Positions 38,961-51,550 of a DNA stretch of 64,000 nucleotides are shown here, piece by piece (position 1 is the first letter of the stretch; every line of letters begins with the position of its first letter). Both the position numbers and the translations under genes were made by a program. The stretch is from contig CM035807.1 in NCBI GenBank assembly GCA_020466095.1, forward strand, positions 58,623,037 to 58,687,036, given 5' to 3'. The stretch is from Chlorops oryzae (Eukaryota; Arthropoda; Insecta; Diptera; Chloropidae). The notes under the pieces were generated by a model, which was not told where the DNA came from, did no database searches, and saw nothing but the letters and a program-made list of their open reading frames with translations.

Positions 38961-40950
38961 AAAGAGAGAATCGCACGAATCGTTAATGAATTCTGCCACT
39001 GTCACCGTGCCTTCATAATCACCCAATTTTGATACTTTATGGTATTCGACCACCCAGTATGGACCGGAAACCTTGGGTCCTAAACTCATTCCTACCCCGT
39101 ATTGTGTCCTCTTAATAGCAACTAAGTCCTCAACACTGTACACGTTTTCTTGTTTTCGTTTTGAGTTTAAGGTTTTTACATTCTTCTCTTGAAAAAGCTT
39201 TATATTTTCTTTTGCCTTTGCTCGAACTTCGCACCGTTCTGAATCTAGTTCCGTAAAAAGTTCTTCGTGGAGAAGTTTTCTCAAGTCCGTCTGATTGGAG
39301 GGTCTATTTCTAATCCGGTGCGTACACGAAAAGGAATGACTTTAGTACTGCGCGGTGGCGATTTTTTTTTTTTTTTTTTTTTTTTTTGCTATACTTGATC
39401 GACATGTATATATGTTACCACAGACCTGGCCTCTCCTGACACTATTTCGATAATAAAGGGATGATATTTTTGTGGACTCTTTCGACCTGTCCATTCCCTC
39501 TAGGTACCCCAGTGACTATAGTCAGGTGGAGGATGACATTATGTTCGCAATATTCCTGAAAAACGTTGTCACTAAAATCTGTGCCGCTATTAGTTATGAT
39601 ACGTAGAGGGTTACCGAATACAGCCGATTATTTTCGCAAGGTCTCTAAAACTGCTTTCGCATCTGTACTCCTAGTGGGATAGAGCTACACAAATTTTGAG
39701 AAAGCGTCAACGATCATTTATATATGGTTGCACCTTTCTGGTGTGTTCTCTAAAGAACACATGATCCAAGTGATACGTGGACAAAGGTCGGTCTTCTTTG
39801 TCGATTGCGCTTGAGAAACCTTCTTTTTACCCGATTTAGCTGCAATTATCAAACATTCTACGCAACTCTAGACTACTTTGCCTATTTTTTGGCTATAGTT
39901 TTGTATTAAATACTCCTTTTCAACAATGTCTTTGGTTTTCTTAGCTGCGAAATGTCTCTTTTGGTGAGAAAGCCTTCTAATTTCATCTTCTATCTGATTT
40001 GCAATAACTAACAACTGCGGGATTTTTGTCCTTGTACAAGATTTCTCCCCTAAGATAAAAGTCTTCGTAGCTGTCCATCCCCAAGACCTGTTTAATTTGA
40101 ACTTAAACATGTCCTCGATAAGTTAACAAGAATTTCTGCTGGGTGCATCAACGTGTTTCATACGGGTACCAGGTCGATGCTCTATCTTATAATCAAAATC
40201 TTGTTAATGCATGGCCGAGCGCAAAACCCTCAGTTGAACTTCATTTTTCTCGAGTGTTTTAGTAAAAGCACTACAGTCGGTGACCAAGGTAAATTGTTTT
40301 CCCATCAAATAAATTCTCCATTTTTTTACAGCTTTGATTATTGCGAGCACTTCTAACTCATTAGAGTGGTATTTTTCTTCAGCTGGGGTTGTTTTGCGGC
40401 TTAAATATTGAACTGGATGAAATTCTCTATCATCTAGATCCCTTTGTAGTAATACTCCTCCATAGCCCAACATGCATGCATATGTGTGAGTTTCTGTGAC
40501 TGCAGAAGGATCATATAACTTTAGAACAGGGGTGTTTGTTAAGTCCATTTTCAGTTGATAAAATGCGGCGAGTTCCTCTTCACCGAAAGAAAATTTTACA
40601 GTCTCTCAGCAAATTTGTTAATGGCATAGCTTTAATGGCGCAATCTTTTATGAACTTCCTAAAAAATTAAGTTCAGCCCCTAAATCTTTCAAAACTCTTT
40701 TGACTTATTGGAATTGGAAAGTTCTCGACAGCAGCGGTTTTTTCTTCTGATGGTCGGATAGCATGATTTCCAATAATATAACCCAAAAAAACAATTTTCG
40801 TTTGAAAAAATTGCGACTTCGAAAATTTCATTTGTATACCGTTCACGGATGCGATCACTAATATAATTATTATTATTTAATAGAATGGTGTCTACAATAT
40901 CCTTCACCCTACCTTTTACATCCTCCTCAAGATGCGACAACTTAAGCTCA
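38940..40950 (-). pseudogene. Second Ty3/gypsy fragment: RT end, RNase H, integrase
   Basis: Minus-strand order: RT end (MKFSKSQFFQTKIVFLGYII then RPSEEKTAAVENFPIP, 40858-40673), RNase H (CMLGYGGVLLQRDLDDREFH, YHSNELEVLAIIKAVKKWRI, LVTDCSAF, 40548-40204), integrase zinc/core remnants with many stops (40110-39300), and integrase C-terminus (VYSVEDLVAIKRTQYGVGMS, GPKVSGPYWV, 39284-38970). A 25-T run at 39361 interrupts it. The sequence differs from the element at 30640-38700, so this is a separate insertion of another family. Confidence 0.8.
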
Positions 40951-42640
40951 TTTGATACGTCACACAGTGGGGCATCGGTGGAAAAATAGGATTTTTAAAC
41001 TTTTGAATTTCAAAATTTTAATGATTCACTTTTGTAAACAAATGTTTAGATATGAAGAATTCGATATTCTTTTTATGAAAATTGATTTTTTTTTTTTTTT
41101 AAACTAACAAAAGTCAAGGGAATGTTATTCAATAAATCTCAGATTAAAATTGTAGTCCAAATAGAGAACATTTTTTATGTGAAAATCCAAAGCTTTTGCC
41201 TTTGTTTTATTTTTTGGTGGAAATATAGCAATTAATCTGTCATGTAAAAAAAAGTAATTAAAATTGGAAAAGTAGAATAATTATTATAATTTGCCGGAAA
41301 TAAGAGTAAAAAATATCAACTTCTCATTTCTTGTTGGAAAAAAACTTTATGTGCTATGCCTTGCTTAACCCTCTTACTATATAAAAAAGAAAGGTACGAG
41401 TCTATACTTTCAATCTAAACAAAAAAATTCACCTTCTAATACCATTTCTGTAAGTAACATTGATTTGAATTTCAAAAGTCACAGCAATATTTCATCCAAA
41501 TGCTCAACAAGACAAAAAAATGGGGCATACTTTTAGGTCTTACGTAATTAAAACATGAAACGATTTACAAATGAAACATTATTTTTGTTTACGAATATGT
41601 AGGCGTACGAAATTTAATGACATTTCAATGTAAAAAAAAAAACAAAGTAGGCGTGGCAGCCGCAATATTTTTAGATTTTTTTAGGAGAACTCAATTAAGA
41701 ACCGTCCCGAATTTAAAGTCCCTAGGTTCGAAAATAAAAGATTTGACTTGTGCACTTATATGGGAGGTGGGCGTGGCAGTGGGAGGATTTCCATTTTTTT
41801 TAAATATCTTAATTAAGCCCACAGAAGTATTTAAGCAAAATTTCAATGCTCTACGACCACTCCTTCTATTTTTCCCAAAAAAATATATGGAGAGGCGCCA
41901 CTGTGCGTCACCAATTTCTACATTGGCCAAACAATACAATTCACGAAACTCATTATCAATTGCGTCAATAGAACTCTATTGTGACATAACGTATTGTGTC
42001 TTGTGTATGTGTGTTGTTAGGGCTTTCTTCCTCTTCTTTATCTTCTACCACATTAAGGTGAACAAGAAGCCTATTCTTAAGTTACGTTTTTCTTCCCATT
42101 GTACTCAAACCTACTACTCAGAGTCTCTCTCAATTCGTCTACCTTTAAAAGCATTACTGAAGTCGCCTCCATCGCAAAGCCTTTACAAGTATATGAATTT
42201 AAAGTACATTAACGTAAAGTGTAATATTAAATTTTTTAAATCGCTTTAAGGTAAATAAAAATATCTCAAATTTAATTGTTTCCCTTTTCAGTTTTTCTGT
42301 TTTCGTATAACAATGGATTATCAGACATTTATTTTCTTCTTATTATTAATTTTGTTTTTTGTTTTTTCAAATTAAATTATTCATTTACAGGGTGTCTTTT
42401 ACTTAAATCTTTGATTGTCAATGTATTTTATCATGTTCTCATTTAATCTTAAAATATGTGATTATTCGCTCAAAAATCTTTTCTTTGATTTCTGCAGATA
42501 ATCTTTCATTTGTTTTTTCCTTTTCTTTTTTTTCGTTTAAACATATATTTTTTTTTTTTTTCTTTTACTTACATACATAAAAAAAACGAAAAAAAGAAAA
42601 TTTCTTGAAAAAAAAAAAATTTAAAAAAGTTGTCGGATTC
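40951..42640. other. AT-rich stretch without a credible gene
   Basis: At 41650-41790 AGTAGGCGTGGCAGCC and GGTGGGCGTGGCAGTGGGAG recall the 127-bp repeat of the DINE-1-like element, so part may be an old copy. A 210-codon open frame (41617-42249) is low in structure and not supported. Poly-T/poly-A runs dominate 42520-42630. Confidence 0.4.
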
Positions 42641-42968
42641 ATATACCCATGAATGGCTGGTCATTACCCAGGGTATTTCCTACGCGGTGGTTCTCATTAT
42701 GTCTTAGAGCTATTATACACGAGGGTGTTTTAACGCGCGTTTTTCACGCACGTGTCGAATTCATTGGACGGCGGGGTAGAGATGTAAACGGGGTAGGCAA
42801 ACACGCAAGGGCAACGAATTCCACGCGTGTTTTTGACATTTGCTTTATTGTCTTTCACATAAGTGACAGACATAAGAAAACAATTTAGAGCTGTCAGAAC
42901 ATTAGTTTTGAACGCGAACGAAGCAAACAATTTTGTTGCAATTTTAAAAAGAAAAGGAAAAGAATAGC

Positions 42969-43337
42969 GTGTGGAAAAGGGATCTCGTAGAGAGTCTTTT
43001 GCTAAAATTTCAAGAACATGAAAATCTTTATAATGTCCGTGACCCAAACTACATGCACCGCGTAAAACGGTCGCACTCGTTTTTCAAAATTTATGAGGAA
43101 CTGAAATTAAAAAACCGAAATGTTACGGTGGATGGAATTAAATCAAAAATTCACACTCTGCGCAGCCAGTATGTCAAAGAATTGCGCGAAGTTGAAAAAA
43201 GCAAAAGAAGTGGTGTTGGTATAGAAGACGTATACCAACCAAAACTGTGGTGTTATGATCAAATGGAGTTTTTAAAACCGCACTGTGCTACTAGAAAGTC
43301 AACATCAAATATAGCATGTGAGTATTTCGTCCTTTAA
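42969..43337 (+). CDS. MADF-domain protein of PIF/Harbinger element (first exon-like part)
   Basis: WKRDLVESLLLKFQEHENLY, PNYMHRVKRSHSFFKIYEEL and KSKIHTLRSQYVKELREVEK form a MADF DNA-binding domain, which in these elements directs the nuclease to the ends. The protein runs off at ACEYFVL after CATRKSTSNIAC, where |GTGAGTATTT at about 43319 looks like a splice donor. Later pieces with KATSNSEERWQNMQ after TTTTTTTTCAG at 44274, and the frame 44481-44675, may be further exons, but contain a stop. Confidence 0.7.
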   Translation: MWKRDLVESLLLKFQEHENLYNVRDPNYMHRVKRSHSFFKIYEELKLKNRNVTVDGIKSKIHTLRSQYVKELREVEKSKRSGVGIEDVYQPKLWCYDQMEFLKPHCATRKSTSNIACEYFVL

Positions 43338-43472
43338 ATATGCGTTTATTTTAATGAATTTAATATTTTAGATGGATGACAGTGCGAAATGTGAAGAAGC
43401 AGACTTCTTTCGGGATGACACACGGAAGGCGGAAGATGCTTCATCTCGAACCTCCAGAAAACGGGTATGTAT

Positions 43473-44250
43473 CTATAGCTTGGAGTCTTGCCAATCAAGT
43501 TTTCCATCTTTTTTAAAATAATCCTCAAAGCCTTGTCTTATCGTCTGTGCAGCACCTTTAGAATTTTGTTGTTGAGCGGAAGTCCTATTTTCATACAGGT
43601 TTTCGAATGCGTTTTCGAATCCTGGAGATCCATGTTGTAAATATTTGTAATTTTTCTCCAATAGCATATTATGCAAAAGGCAACAAGTTTTCGTGTACAA
43701 TTCTACATTTTCAACCGATGTGTTGATTGTATGCTGGAAAATTCGAAATCTGTTTGACAAAATACCAAATGCATGCTCCACTACATGTCGAGCACGCGTA
43801 ATTCGAATGTTGAAAAAAATTTTTTCCTTTACGTTTGTGTTGTGTGAATACGGCTTCATGAAATGCTTTTGTAATGGGAAAGTATCGTCCCCAACAATGA
43901 CGTAAGGAAGTTTTCGTCCATTTCCAATTACCTCATCAGGCGGAAAGTATTTGTCTGCATTGTCAATTATTTCTTTCAAATCACTTTGCAGCAAAACGCC
44001 GGGTCATGTGCGCGTCCATTGCATGCGACATTTATGTATATAAAGCGACAATCCGCATCAACCAGAGCCAGCAGCACAATACTATTCGTCCCTTTATAAT
44101 TGTGGTAGAACGACCCATCTTTTCGCAAGACCTTGAACGTTATATGCTTGCCATCTAAAGCTCCTTAACAATGTGGAAATTGCCACTTGATAGCGAAGCT
44201 CTCAGCAATTGCCCTCCACTCGATGATTGTTCTTGGAAACTGTAAATAAA
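43473..44250 (-). pseudogene. Harbinger (HARBI1-like) DDE nuclease, one stop and one frameshift
   Basis: Minus strand: FPRTIIEWRAIAESFAIKWQ, GALDGKHITFKVLRKDGSFY (first Asp; a stop just before Gly), LLALVDADCRFIYINV, NGRAHDPA, a frameshift near 43990, then YVIVGDDTFPLQKHFMKPYS (second Asp) and ITRARHVVEHAFGILSNRFR (Glu). All three catalytic positions are visible. Ends QDSKL. This family makes 3-bp duplications. Confidence 0.82.
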
Positions 44251-44700
44251 ATTTTTCTTTTACATTTTTTTTCAGAAAGCAACATCAAATAGCGAGGAGC
44301 GCTGGCAAAATATGCAGTTTGCTTGTAAAACGATTAAATGAAAGAAGCGAATATGAATATGGCTCGGGAAGTAAGTTTCTTTCGATTTAAAAAACATTAA
44401 AAACGGAGATATTCGGGATAACACAATTTGGAAAATTCAATCCATTTTGAGGGCAGCCAAATTAGCTGATAAAAGAAAGAGTGAAAGTGGAATCGAAAGC
44501 GAAGGATCATCAAGCGAGCTCAGCAGAATGTCTGATGCCCGAAATCCAAATTTTGCTTCTTCTTCAGGAGCAGTGTCAGCATTTTCGGACAACGACGAGG
44601 ACTATTGATAACACTGTGGTAGTCGAAAAAAAGACAATGTCGGAGCCAACGGATGCCCCCATATTTCTGGCATGAGAAACCGAACTGCATCATTAGTTTT

Positions 44701-47459
44701 CTGAGTTATCGGTAAGCCTTCACACGATTTTTTTAAAGGTTTTTTGGCTACTTTATGGTCCGTATCTATGGATGTGTTGAGGTTTGATATTTTTAACTGA
44801 CATCGCAATGCACTCTGAGATATCCCAAGTAATTCTCCCGGAATTAGCTAGCAGCACTCCTTTTATACGTTTCCTGATGCATGGAGTTAAATGGAAGACC
44901 ATTCAAAACACAAAAAATTCGTGACAATTCTAACGGAAGAATCCCAAACTAAACAATAATCACCTGGTGGAGATTTTTTCAATCGCAATTCTAATCAGCA
45001 TGTTTCTAAGAAAAAAAATACAACCCTACTGGGAGTATCCCAGTATGCGGGTGTGGCTACTAATGTCTCTAGCTTTTCATTGTTTTTACTTTATTCGTTT
45101 TTATAGGCTTGTCAAAGTAAAAGTTGCTTTTTTTATTAACATTGTGAATTCAAGGTAAAAAAAAAACTTCGTTTGCGATTTAACGCCGCTCATATAAAAA
45201 AATATAGCTGAAAAATATCCTGCCCAGCAAGAATCGTAACAGTTATATTACTAATTACGTACCCGATACGGGTACCAGATGTTGCGGTATTTTCTTCATT
45301 ACACGCTTATGGGCAAGAGGAGATTTATACCGCGATGTTGCTGAAAAAATGTTGCGCACACTGCGTACATGTAGCAACCATCTTTTTCTGTTGCACAAAT
45401 CTGTGCATAGGTTTGTCTCTTTCTGGCACATTGAATATATCGGAAATATCGCAGTACTTGTAACTAGTTAATTCCTCGTTATGAGTATAGAAAAAAAATG
45501 GAAATCTTTTTTCATGCAACCCACCCTTTACCATTCGATTATTTGAAATGAAAAAAGAAGTTATCTCCAAATATTATTTTATTTATGAATACATAAGTAC
45601 TTAAAGATTTTTAAAGCATATTAGTTTCATAATATTCCTTCAATATTTAGAATGTGGCTCCGATGCTTGAAACTTTTGAAATAATTAAATGGCGACATAT
45701 TTTATTGATGTAGAAACATCAGAGACATGCAGGAATGAGTAATTCAATGGGTACATCATAAAATACTTGCTTCAAAGTAGTACTTTGAAGTATTTCTGCG
45801 ATTTATTCCCTTACTACATATTATTTTAATTATGATTTTATTCATGAGCAACACTTATCCCAATTAAGGAGACTAGAAACAATTTACTGGTTACTTATCG
45901 CAAAAATTCAACACTAGAAAAAATATGTTTACAGAACATGTATTGGTGTTAGTAGCTGCAACATTTGCTCATATGTGTTAGTGAGCTTCGGTAGCTGCAA
46001 CATTTGCTCATATGTGTTAGTGAGTTTCGGTAGCAGTTTCTTGCTGGGTGGCATATGTGTGGACCCGATAGAGGCTTGTGTAAATAAAAATGGGATAGAT
46101 CTCTGACTTGCGGTGATCGAGCTTAATCGCAGCCTTAAATAAAAATCATAGAATGACTCCTCTTCTAAATTTAGCCATTTCTCAAAGACTGGAGCAGACG
46201 GTCTGCTGTGACCTTTCTACACCCTAGGCCGTGTCCCAGGCATCATTCAAACATTTAAAAAACTGAACCAAAATAATCGTTTATTTCTAATTTCTTGCTT
46301 ATTTTCCATACTTTGTTTTTTTTCCTTTTTTTCTGCTTGTCGCACAGTGATCCAAGGAAGAATCATCAAAAGATACATTGGACTATTTGCAGCCTGATCA
46401 AGTTAAGTAATCTATTCATTGTTTAATAGAAAACAAAAAAAATTTTTTTTTTACATTGTGCTTGATTCAATTAGTTTTCGAAACGAATGCCAACACTAGA
46501 GCAAAAAAAAAAAAAAAAAAAAACAATAAAAAAAATAAAAAGTATATGCGAACATGTTCGAATGCAAATGCGACTACGAGCATTCATTCCAACACCAGTA
46601 AGTATAATTTCACTTCAATATCTGTATAGATGTAAATATGACTATATACATAATCCTTTTTGGTTCTGTTTTTTATTTATGCAAATCTGGCTGATCGGGG
46701 TCACTCGACATGGACGGCGTCGTGGATGGTTCTTGTCATTCGCTCTGGACTTTCGCTTCAAGTAGTTTGAAGTATATGTGTCAGGCGAGTCTTTATTGGT
46801 TCCTTGGAACAATCTTGGTGTTGCCTGTTCGGTTAATTATTACCTGGTACACTCACAGTTTCTTGCAAATGCCAAAAAAAATTTGCAAATGCACATGCAC
46901 TGGATAGCGAATACCGCTAATATTTTTGTATTCCTCATATGTGGGTTTTTGGCCCTTTAAGTATTTTCCCAGAAGCTAATAATTCGGTGAGCGTCTTCTT
47001 ATATTGGTTGTTATTCATTTATCTATAGCACAGAGCAATTAAAATATGTTGGGGAAAAATAAATTTTTTGTTGTTTAAATAAAGTTTCAATATGATTTTA
47101 GATTTTTGTCGAAACTACGATTAAATTGAATTTTACTTCTTCTTATCCGGCTCCAGGTCAATACAAATAAAACATTCTTAGTTGTTTTGTAATTGTCAGT
47201 GCTCAAAACTGACTGCGTTAGTTTCAATATTTCGGTCTACTTCGGAGATCATCTTTAGGAAAAACTGGAATGGGAAAATATACAAGCAAAAACAATTACG
47301 ACACTATTACAACATTTATATCACAGAATTTTGAATCACAGACGTTGTATTTTAATAAAATTGCAAAAATAATTTACTGTTCTAATATCACGGTTTTAGC
47401 TCACATTTTATTAATAATTTTTGAAAAAAGTCTGTATTATCTCAGCGGCCGTTGATTAT
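44701..47459. other. Non-coding stretch, little recognised
   Basis: No credible gene. A ~41-bp unit GTAGCTGCAACATTTGCTCA is duplicated in tandem at 45951 and 45992. A poly-A run is at 46503-46524. TTTCGGTCTACTTCGGAGAT at about 47230 is a motif I have seen near 3' parts of repeats but cannot assign. Confidence 0.4.
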
Positions 47460-47760
47460 CTATTCTATACTAATTTCTACAAATTGAAATTTCAAAAGAG
47501 CCTTTTAAAGATTGAAAAGATATTTCACATTGTTTAGTCCATTCAAATGTTATGTTCTTTTTACAAAGATTCGTTAGTACTCGGGAATATTCTACAAAGT
47601 TTACCTCGTCGCTTTGTGTGGGTGTGGGATGACTTTTTATTATACTTAATTTACTTTCGTCGGGTAAAATACCCTTATGCGGGTATATGTGTCCGAAATA
47701 CGTAACTTATGTTTTTAATAAACAAATATTTTGAAGGTGTAACTTCAAATTATATTTTCG
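47460..47760 (-). pseudogene. Gypsy RT thumb fragment
   Basis: Minus strand frames give SYVFRTHIPA, GILPDESKLSIIKSHPTPTQ, SDEVNFVEYSRVL and KNITFEWTKQCEISFQSLK, matching the region after the RT palm of gypsy elements. Heavily broken. Confidence 0.65.
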
Positions 47761-47847
47761 ACAGATTAAAGAAAGTATGATAAGCCGATTCTAGCTTAAG
47801 GGAAAAGATGTCAAATATAAATATATGTAAAATATGTTGCTACTCAC

Positions 47848-48442
47848 ATGCATACCAATTACAATATTGACTGTATAGACCACATTGATGATGCTAATAC
47901 TGTATTGGAATCAATTTTAACGGCAGGGGCGGAGCAGTCAACGCCTAGTCCTAAAAACTATAACAAGGATTTATCTAATAGCAATCAAGACATAGAAAGG
48001 CTTGTCTTAGAAAAATGTAGGCTCAGGCGGGAGTGGCAGCATTGCAGATTCCCTGTTGCCAGGCTCCGATATAAAACTGCCACAAACGAACTAAAAAAGG
48101 CCCTCTCAAGAACGAGAAATCAGGAGTGCAGGAGCTACGTTTCGAAATTATCACCACAGGCTAAGGAAAATATTCTTTTTGGAAAGCAAGTAAATATATT
48201 GATTCGCCGTAACTAGGAGAGTCCCCTATTAGAGGCCCCTAATGGAAATTGGGCGCGGAGCAACGAAGATAAAGCTAACGTATTTGCAAATCATTTAAAG
48301 TTGGTTTTTCAACACAACACCGCTGTTGGAGGCTGTGAAATGCCAACCCCTCAAATAAATTCGAACGATTTTCCGATCATCTTCCACGAAAATGAAATAA
48401 AGACAATAATCAGCGGTCAATTATCTCCCAAAAAAGCTCCTG
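47848..48442 (+). pseudogene. Jockey-like LINE fragment (endonuclease-RT linker)
   Basis: IERLVLEKCRLRREWQHCRF, RLRYKTATNELKKALSRTRN and CRSYVSKLSPQAKENILFGK, then NSNDFPIIFHENEIKTIISG and LSPKKAPE, where RT of Jockey-clade elements begins (KKAPGxD). Broken off there by the MITE at 48448. Confidence 0.7.
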
Positions 48443-48447
48443 AAGAG

Positions 48448-48890
48448 CTTTATTTGCGAATGAGAATATCGCGAATAGCGAATTTTGGCGTATAAACGGG
48501 TTTTTTCACGAATAGCTAATTCACGAAAGTTATTCGTGAATAGTGAGACTATTCGCGATAAACATCAGAGGTGATGCCACATTTTTCGCTGATTTCTCTC
48601 TTTTTGACGATCAGGCAGCACTTTTGTTTAATTTGAGTCCAAAAATCTAACAAAAAAGATGGAGAACGGAAAGGAAACCAACCTTGTTGCATACAATTAA
48701 ATCAGAGACTGAAATTTTTTCACTTTTGAAAAACTAATTGGTAAAAGCATTCTTGATGCTATAAAATCGTATGCTCTTCAAGTGTGCCACCATTTGAATT
48801 CGTTTTGGTAGTCAGGTAGCGGTAAGACCAACTAATGTCGGTTGCCGTATAAACGGTGACTTCACTATTCGCGATATTCTTATTCGTGAA
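48448..48890. mobile_element. MITE-like element with inverted ends
   Basis: Left end GCGAATGAGAATATCGCGAA is matched in inverted form on the right (TTCGCGATATTCTTATTCGTG, ending about 48886); GTATAAACGG also occurs inverted near both ends. About 440 bp, inside the Jockey-like fragment. No TSD was identified. Confidence 0.6.
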
Positions 48891-49214
48891 AAAGGCTTAA
48901 CGTATAAACGTAGTAATATATACGTATTTTTCAAATTAACTTATGATCGGAGAGTATAAAAATATACAAAGTCAACACTTAACAGTATAAGTTTAAGGTT
49001 CTTCCTTCGAAAAAATATCCGAAATATTTACAAGTATACATTTACGGGGGGCCTAACAAAAATTCGGTAAGTTGGCAGCACTGAGAACTTTTTTCCAACT
49101 CAGAAAATGTCAGCTGATTTAGCTTAATTCTGTGAGGTTTCGGTGTAAGTTTCGAAAAGATTGCTTGAAATGGAGACGAGGAAGCGTAATATTTCTGAAA
49201 CAAAGTGTGTGGCT

Positions 49215-51542
49215 TAGGGCTGCTCTTAATTCCCGAAATGGAATTTCAATCGGTCTCAGGGTCCAGAAGTGTTCCATTAGACATGGAAGAGAAACGTGAG
49301 AAATTTGGAGGCAATCGGATAACGGGAACCCGTGGCAGTTTTCAATTGAAGTTTGGGAAATTGGCAAAAATAGAGAGGAAACGGCCCTTAACTCCCCACA
49401 AGGCGCCCCTACGGATATATAATGTATGGCCAACCCCCATTATTTTTTTACTCCGAACATTTTTTCTGAACAAACCTACCCCCTATCTCCCCTCCTTAAG
49501 GGGGCTCCCATACAAAAATAATTTTTTAAAAACTTTTCCCCCCATCTTCCTAACTAGCCCTAGAGTGCTCCTAGAGGAGTCAAATGTATGACCGACCCCC
49601 CTTAACTTTGTCCCCCTAACATTTTCTCCGAACATACTTAACCTCTATCTCCCCCCCTTAAGGGGGCTCCCATATAAAACTACCTTAATTTGAGCAAAAA
49701 TTCATACAAAATGGCCGTCACTACAGTCAAACCCCTCCTAGGGGGCTGATATATATGACCGACCCCCATTATTTTTTTACCCCAAACATTTTCTTCAAAC
49801 ATACCTACCCTCTATCTCCCCTCGTTAGGGGGGTCCCCTTACAAAATTAGGCTTAAATTAAAGAAAAATGCCTCACGAACTTCAATCTATAATATAGATG
49901 CCGTAGGAACAAGAAAGAGCATGTTCAGCATGCATATTCGAAAAATTTACAAAATTACCTTTTAAACGAGCCTAATATGAAGAATATTGGATTAGTTTTT
50001 GGTGTGTTTTAATAATATGATATATTTTATTACCTTTTTTTTTAAACTGAATTTTGGGTTCCATCCCCTAACTGGCCCAATAATGACCCTAGTAGAAAAA
50101 AAATATATTTTCGAGTCAAATGCCGCAAACCTCAATCTATGACGAGTTTTTTGAGACTATAACCATTAAAATCGGTTAGTAGTTTCTATTCATAAAATTA
50201 ATTCAAAACAAATGTTTTTTGAAACGCATTATTCACTGTTTTCACGTTCGTTTCTTAGGTCTTCGCATGTCTCTCTCGGTCTGTACGCATGGCTCTCTCG
50301 GTCTGTACGCATGCAAAGACTCAAGAAACAAACGTAAAAACAGTGAATAATGCGTTTCAAAAAATTGTTTGTTTTGAATTAATTTTATGAATAGAAACCA
50401 CTAACCGATTTTAATGGTTATAGTCTCAAAAAGCTCGTCATAGATTGAGGTTTGCGGCATTTGACTGGAAAATTTATTTTTTTTCTACTAGGGTCATTAT
50501 TTGGCCAGTTAGGGGATGTAACCCAAAATTCAGTTTAAAAAAAAAGGTAATAAAATATATCATATTATTAAAACACGCCAAAAACTAATCCAATATTCTT
50601 CATATTAGGCTCGTTTAAAAGGTAATTTTGTAAATTTTTCGAATATGCATGCTGAACATGCTCGTTCTTGTTCCTACGGCATCTATATTATAGATTGAAG
50701 TTCGTGAGGCATTTTTTTTAAATTTAAGTGTCATTTTGTATGGGGGCCCCCCTTAGGAGGGGAGATAGAAGGTAGGTGTGTTGGAAGAAAATGTTTGGGG
50801 TAAAAAAACAGTGGGGGTCGGTAATACATTTCATCCCACTAGGACGGGTTTGACTGTAGTGACGGCCTTTTGTATGAAATTTTGATAAAATTAAGGTAAT
50901 TTTGTATGGGGGACCCCCTTAGGAGGGGAGATAGAGGGTAGGTGTGTTTGAACAAAATGTTTGGGGTAAAAAAATAGTGGGGGTCGGTGATACATATCAT
51001 CTCTCTAGGACAGGTTCGACTGTAGTGACGGCCAGTTTTCATTAAATTTTGATAAAATTAAGTTAGTTTTATATGGGGGCCCCACTTAGGAGGAGAGATA
51101 GGAGTCACTTTGTGCCGCAAAAATGTTAGGGGGACAAAGTTAAGGGGGGTCGGTCATACATTTGACTCCTCTAGGGGCACTCTGGGGCTAGTTAGGAAGA
51201 TGGGGGGAAAAGTTTTTAAAAAATTATTTTTGTATGGGAGCCCCCTTAAGGAGGGGAGATAGGGGGTAGGTTTGTTCAGAAAAAATGTTCGGAGTAAAAA
51301 AATAATGGGGGTTGGCCATACATTATATATCCGTAGGGGCGCCTTGTGGGGAGTTAAGGGCCGTTTCCTCTCTATTTTTGCCAATTTCCCAAACTTCAAT
51401 TGAAAACTGCCACGGGTTCCCGTTATCCGATTGCCTCCAAATTTCTCACGTTTCTCCTCCATGTCTAATGGAACACTTCTGGACCCTGAGACCGATCAGA
51501 AACTCGCTACAAAATTTCTCCATAGAGTTAAGAGCAGCCCTA
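49215..51542. mobile_element. 2.3-kb near-perfect palindromic (foldback) hAT-type element
   Basis: Ends TAGGGCTGCTC at 49215 and GAGCAGCCCTA at 51542; GTGTGGCT flanks both sides (49207-49214, 51543-51550), a perfect 8-bp TSD as made by hAT transposases. The two arms (49215-50269 and 50312-51542) are inverted copies for most of their length: the same ~100-residue frame appears on plus at 49285-49591 and minus at 51462-51154. The ~40-bp loop at 50270-50311 holds a tandem TCTCTCGGTCTGTACGCATG. No transposase gene. Confidence 0.92.
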
Positions 51543-51550
51543 GTGTGGCT

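Larger units (their letters stand above)
42650..44700. mobile_element. PIF/Harbinger transposon with convergent gene pair
   Basis: A plus-strand MADF/Myb-like gene (42969-43337, further pieces at 44270-44680) and a minus-strand nuclease gene (44250-43473) face each other, the standard PIF/Harbinger plan. TIRs and TSD were not found, so the ends are approximate. Confidence 0.65.

Noticed and set aside
41617..42249. 210-codon open frame on the plus strand
   Set aside because: No domain, biased toward Phe/Leu/Lys from AT-rich DNA, begins inside sequence resembling the GGGCGTGGC repeat, and contains tract-derived runs.
49205..49591. Repeated ~100-residue protein on both strands (also 51154-51462)
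   Set aside because: It lies in the palindrome arms and appears twice because the arms are inverted copies; no domain and Pro/Leu-rich low complexity.
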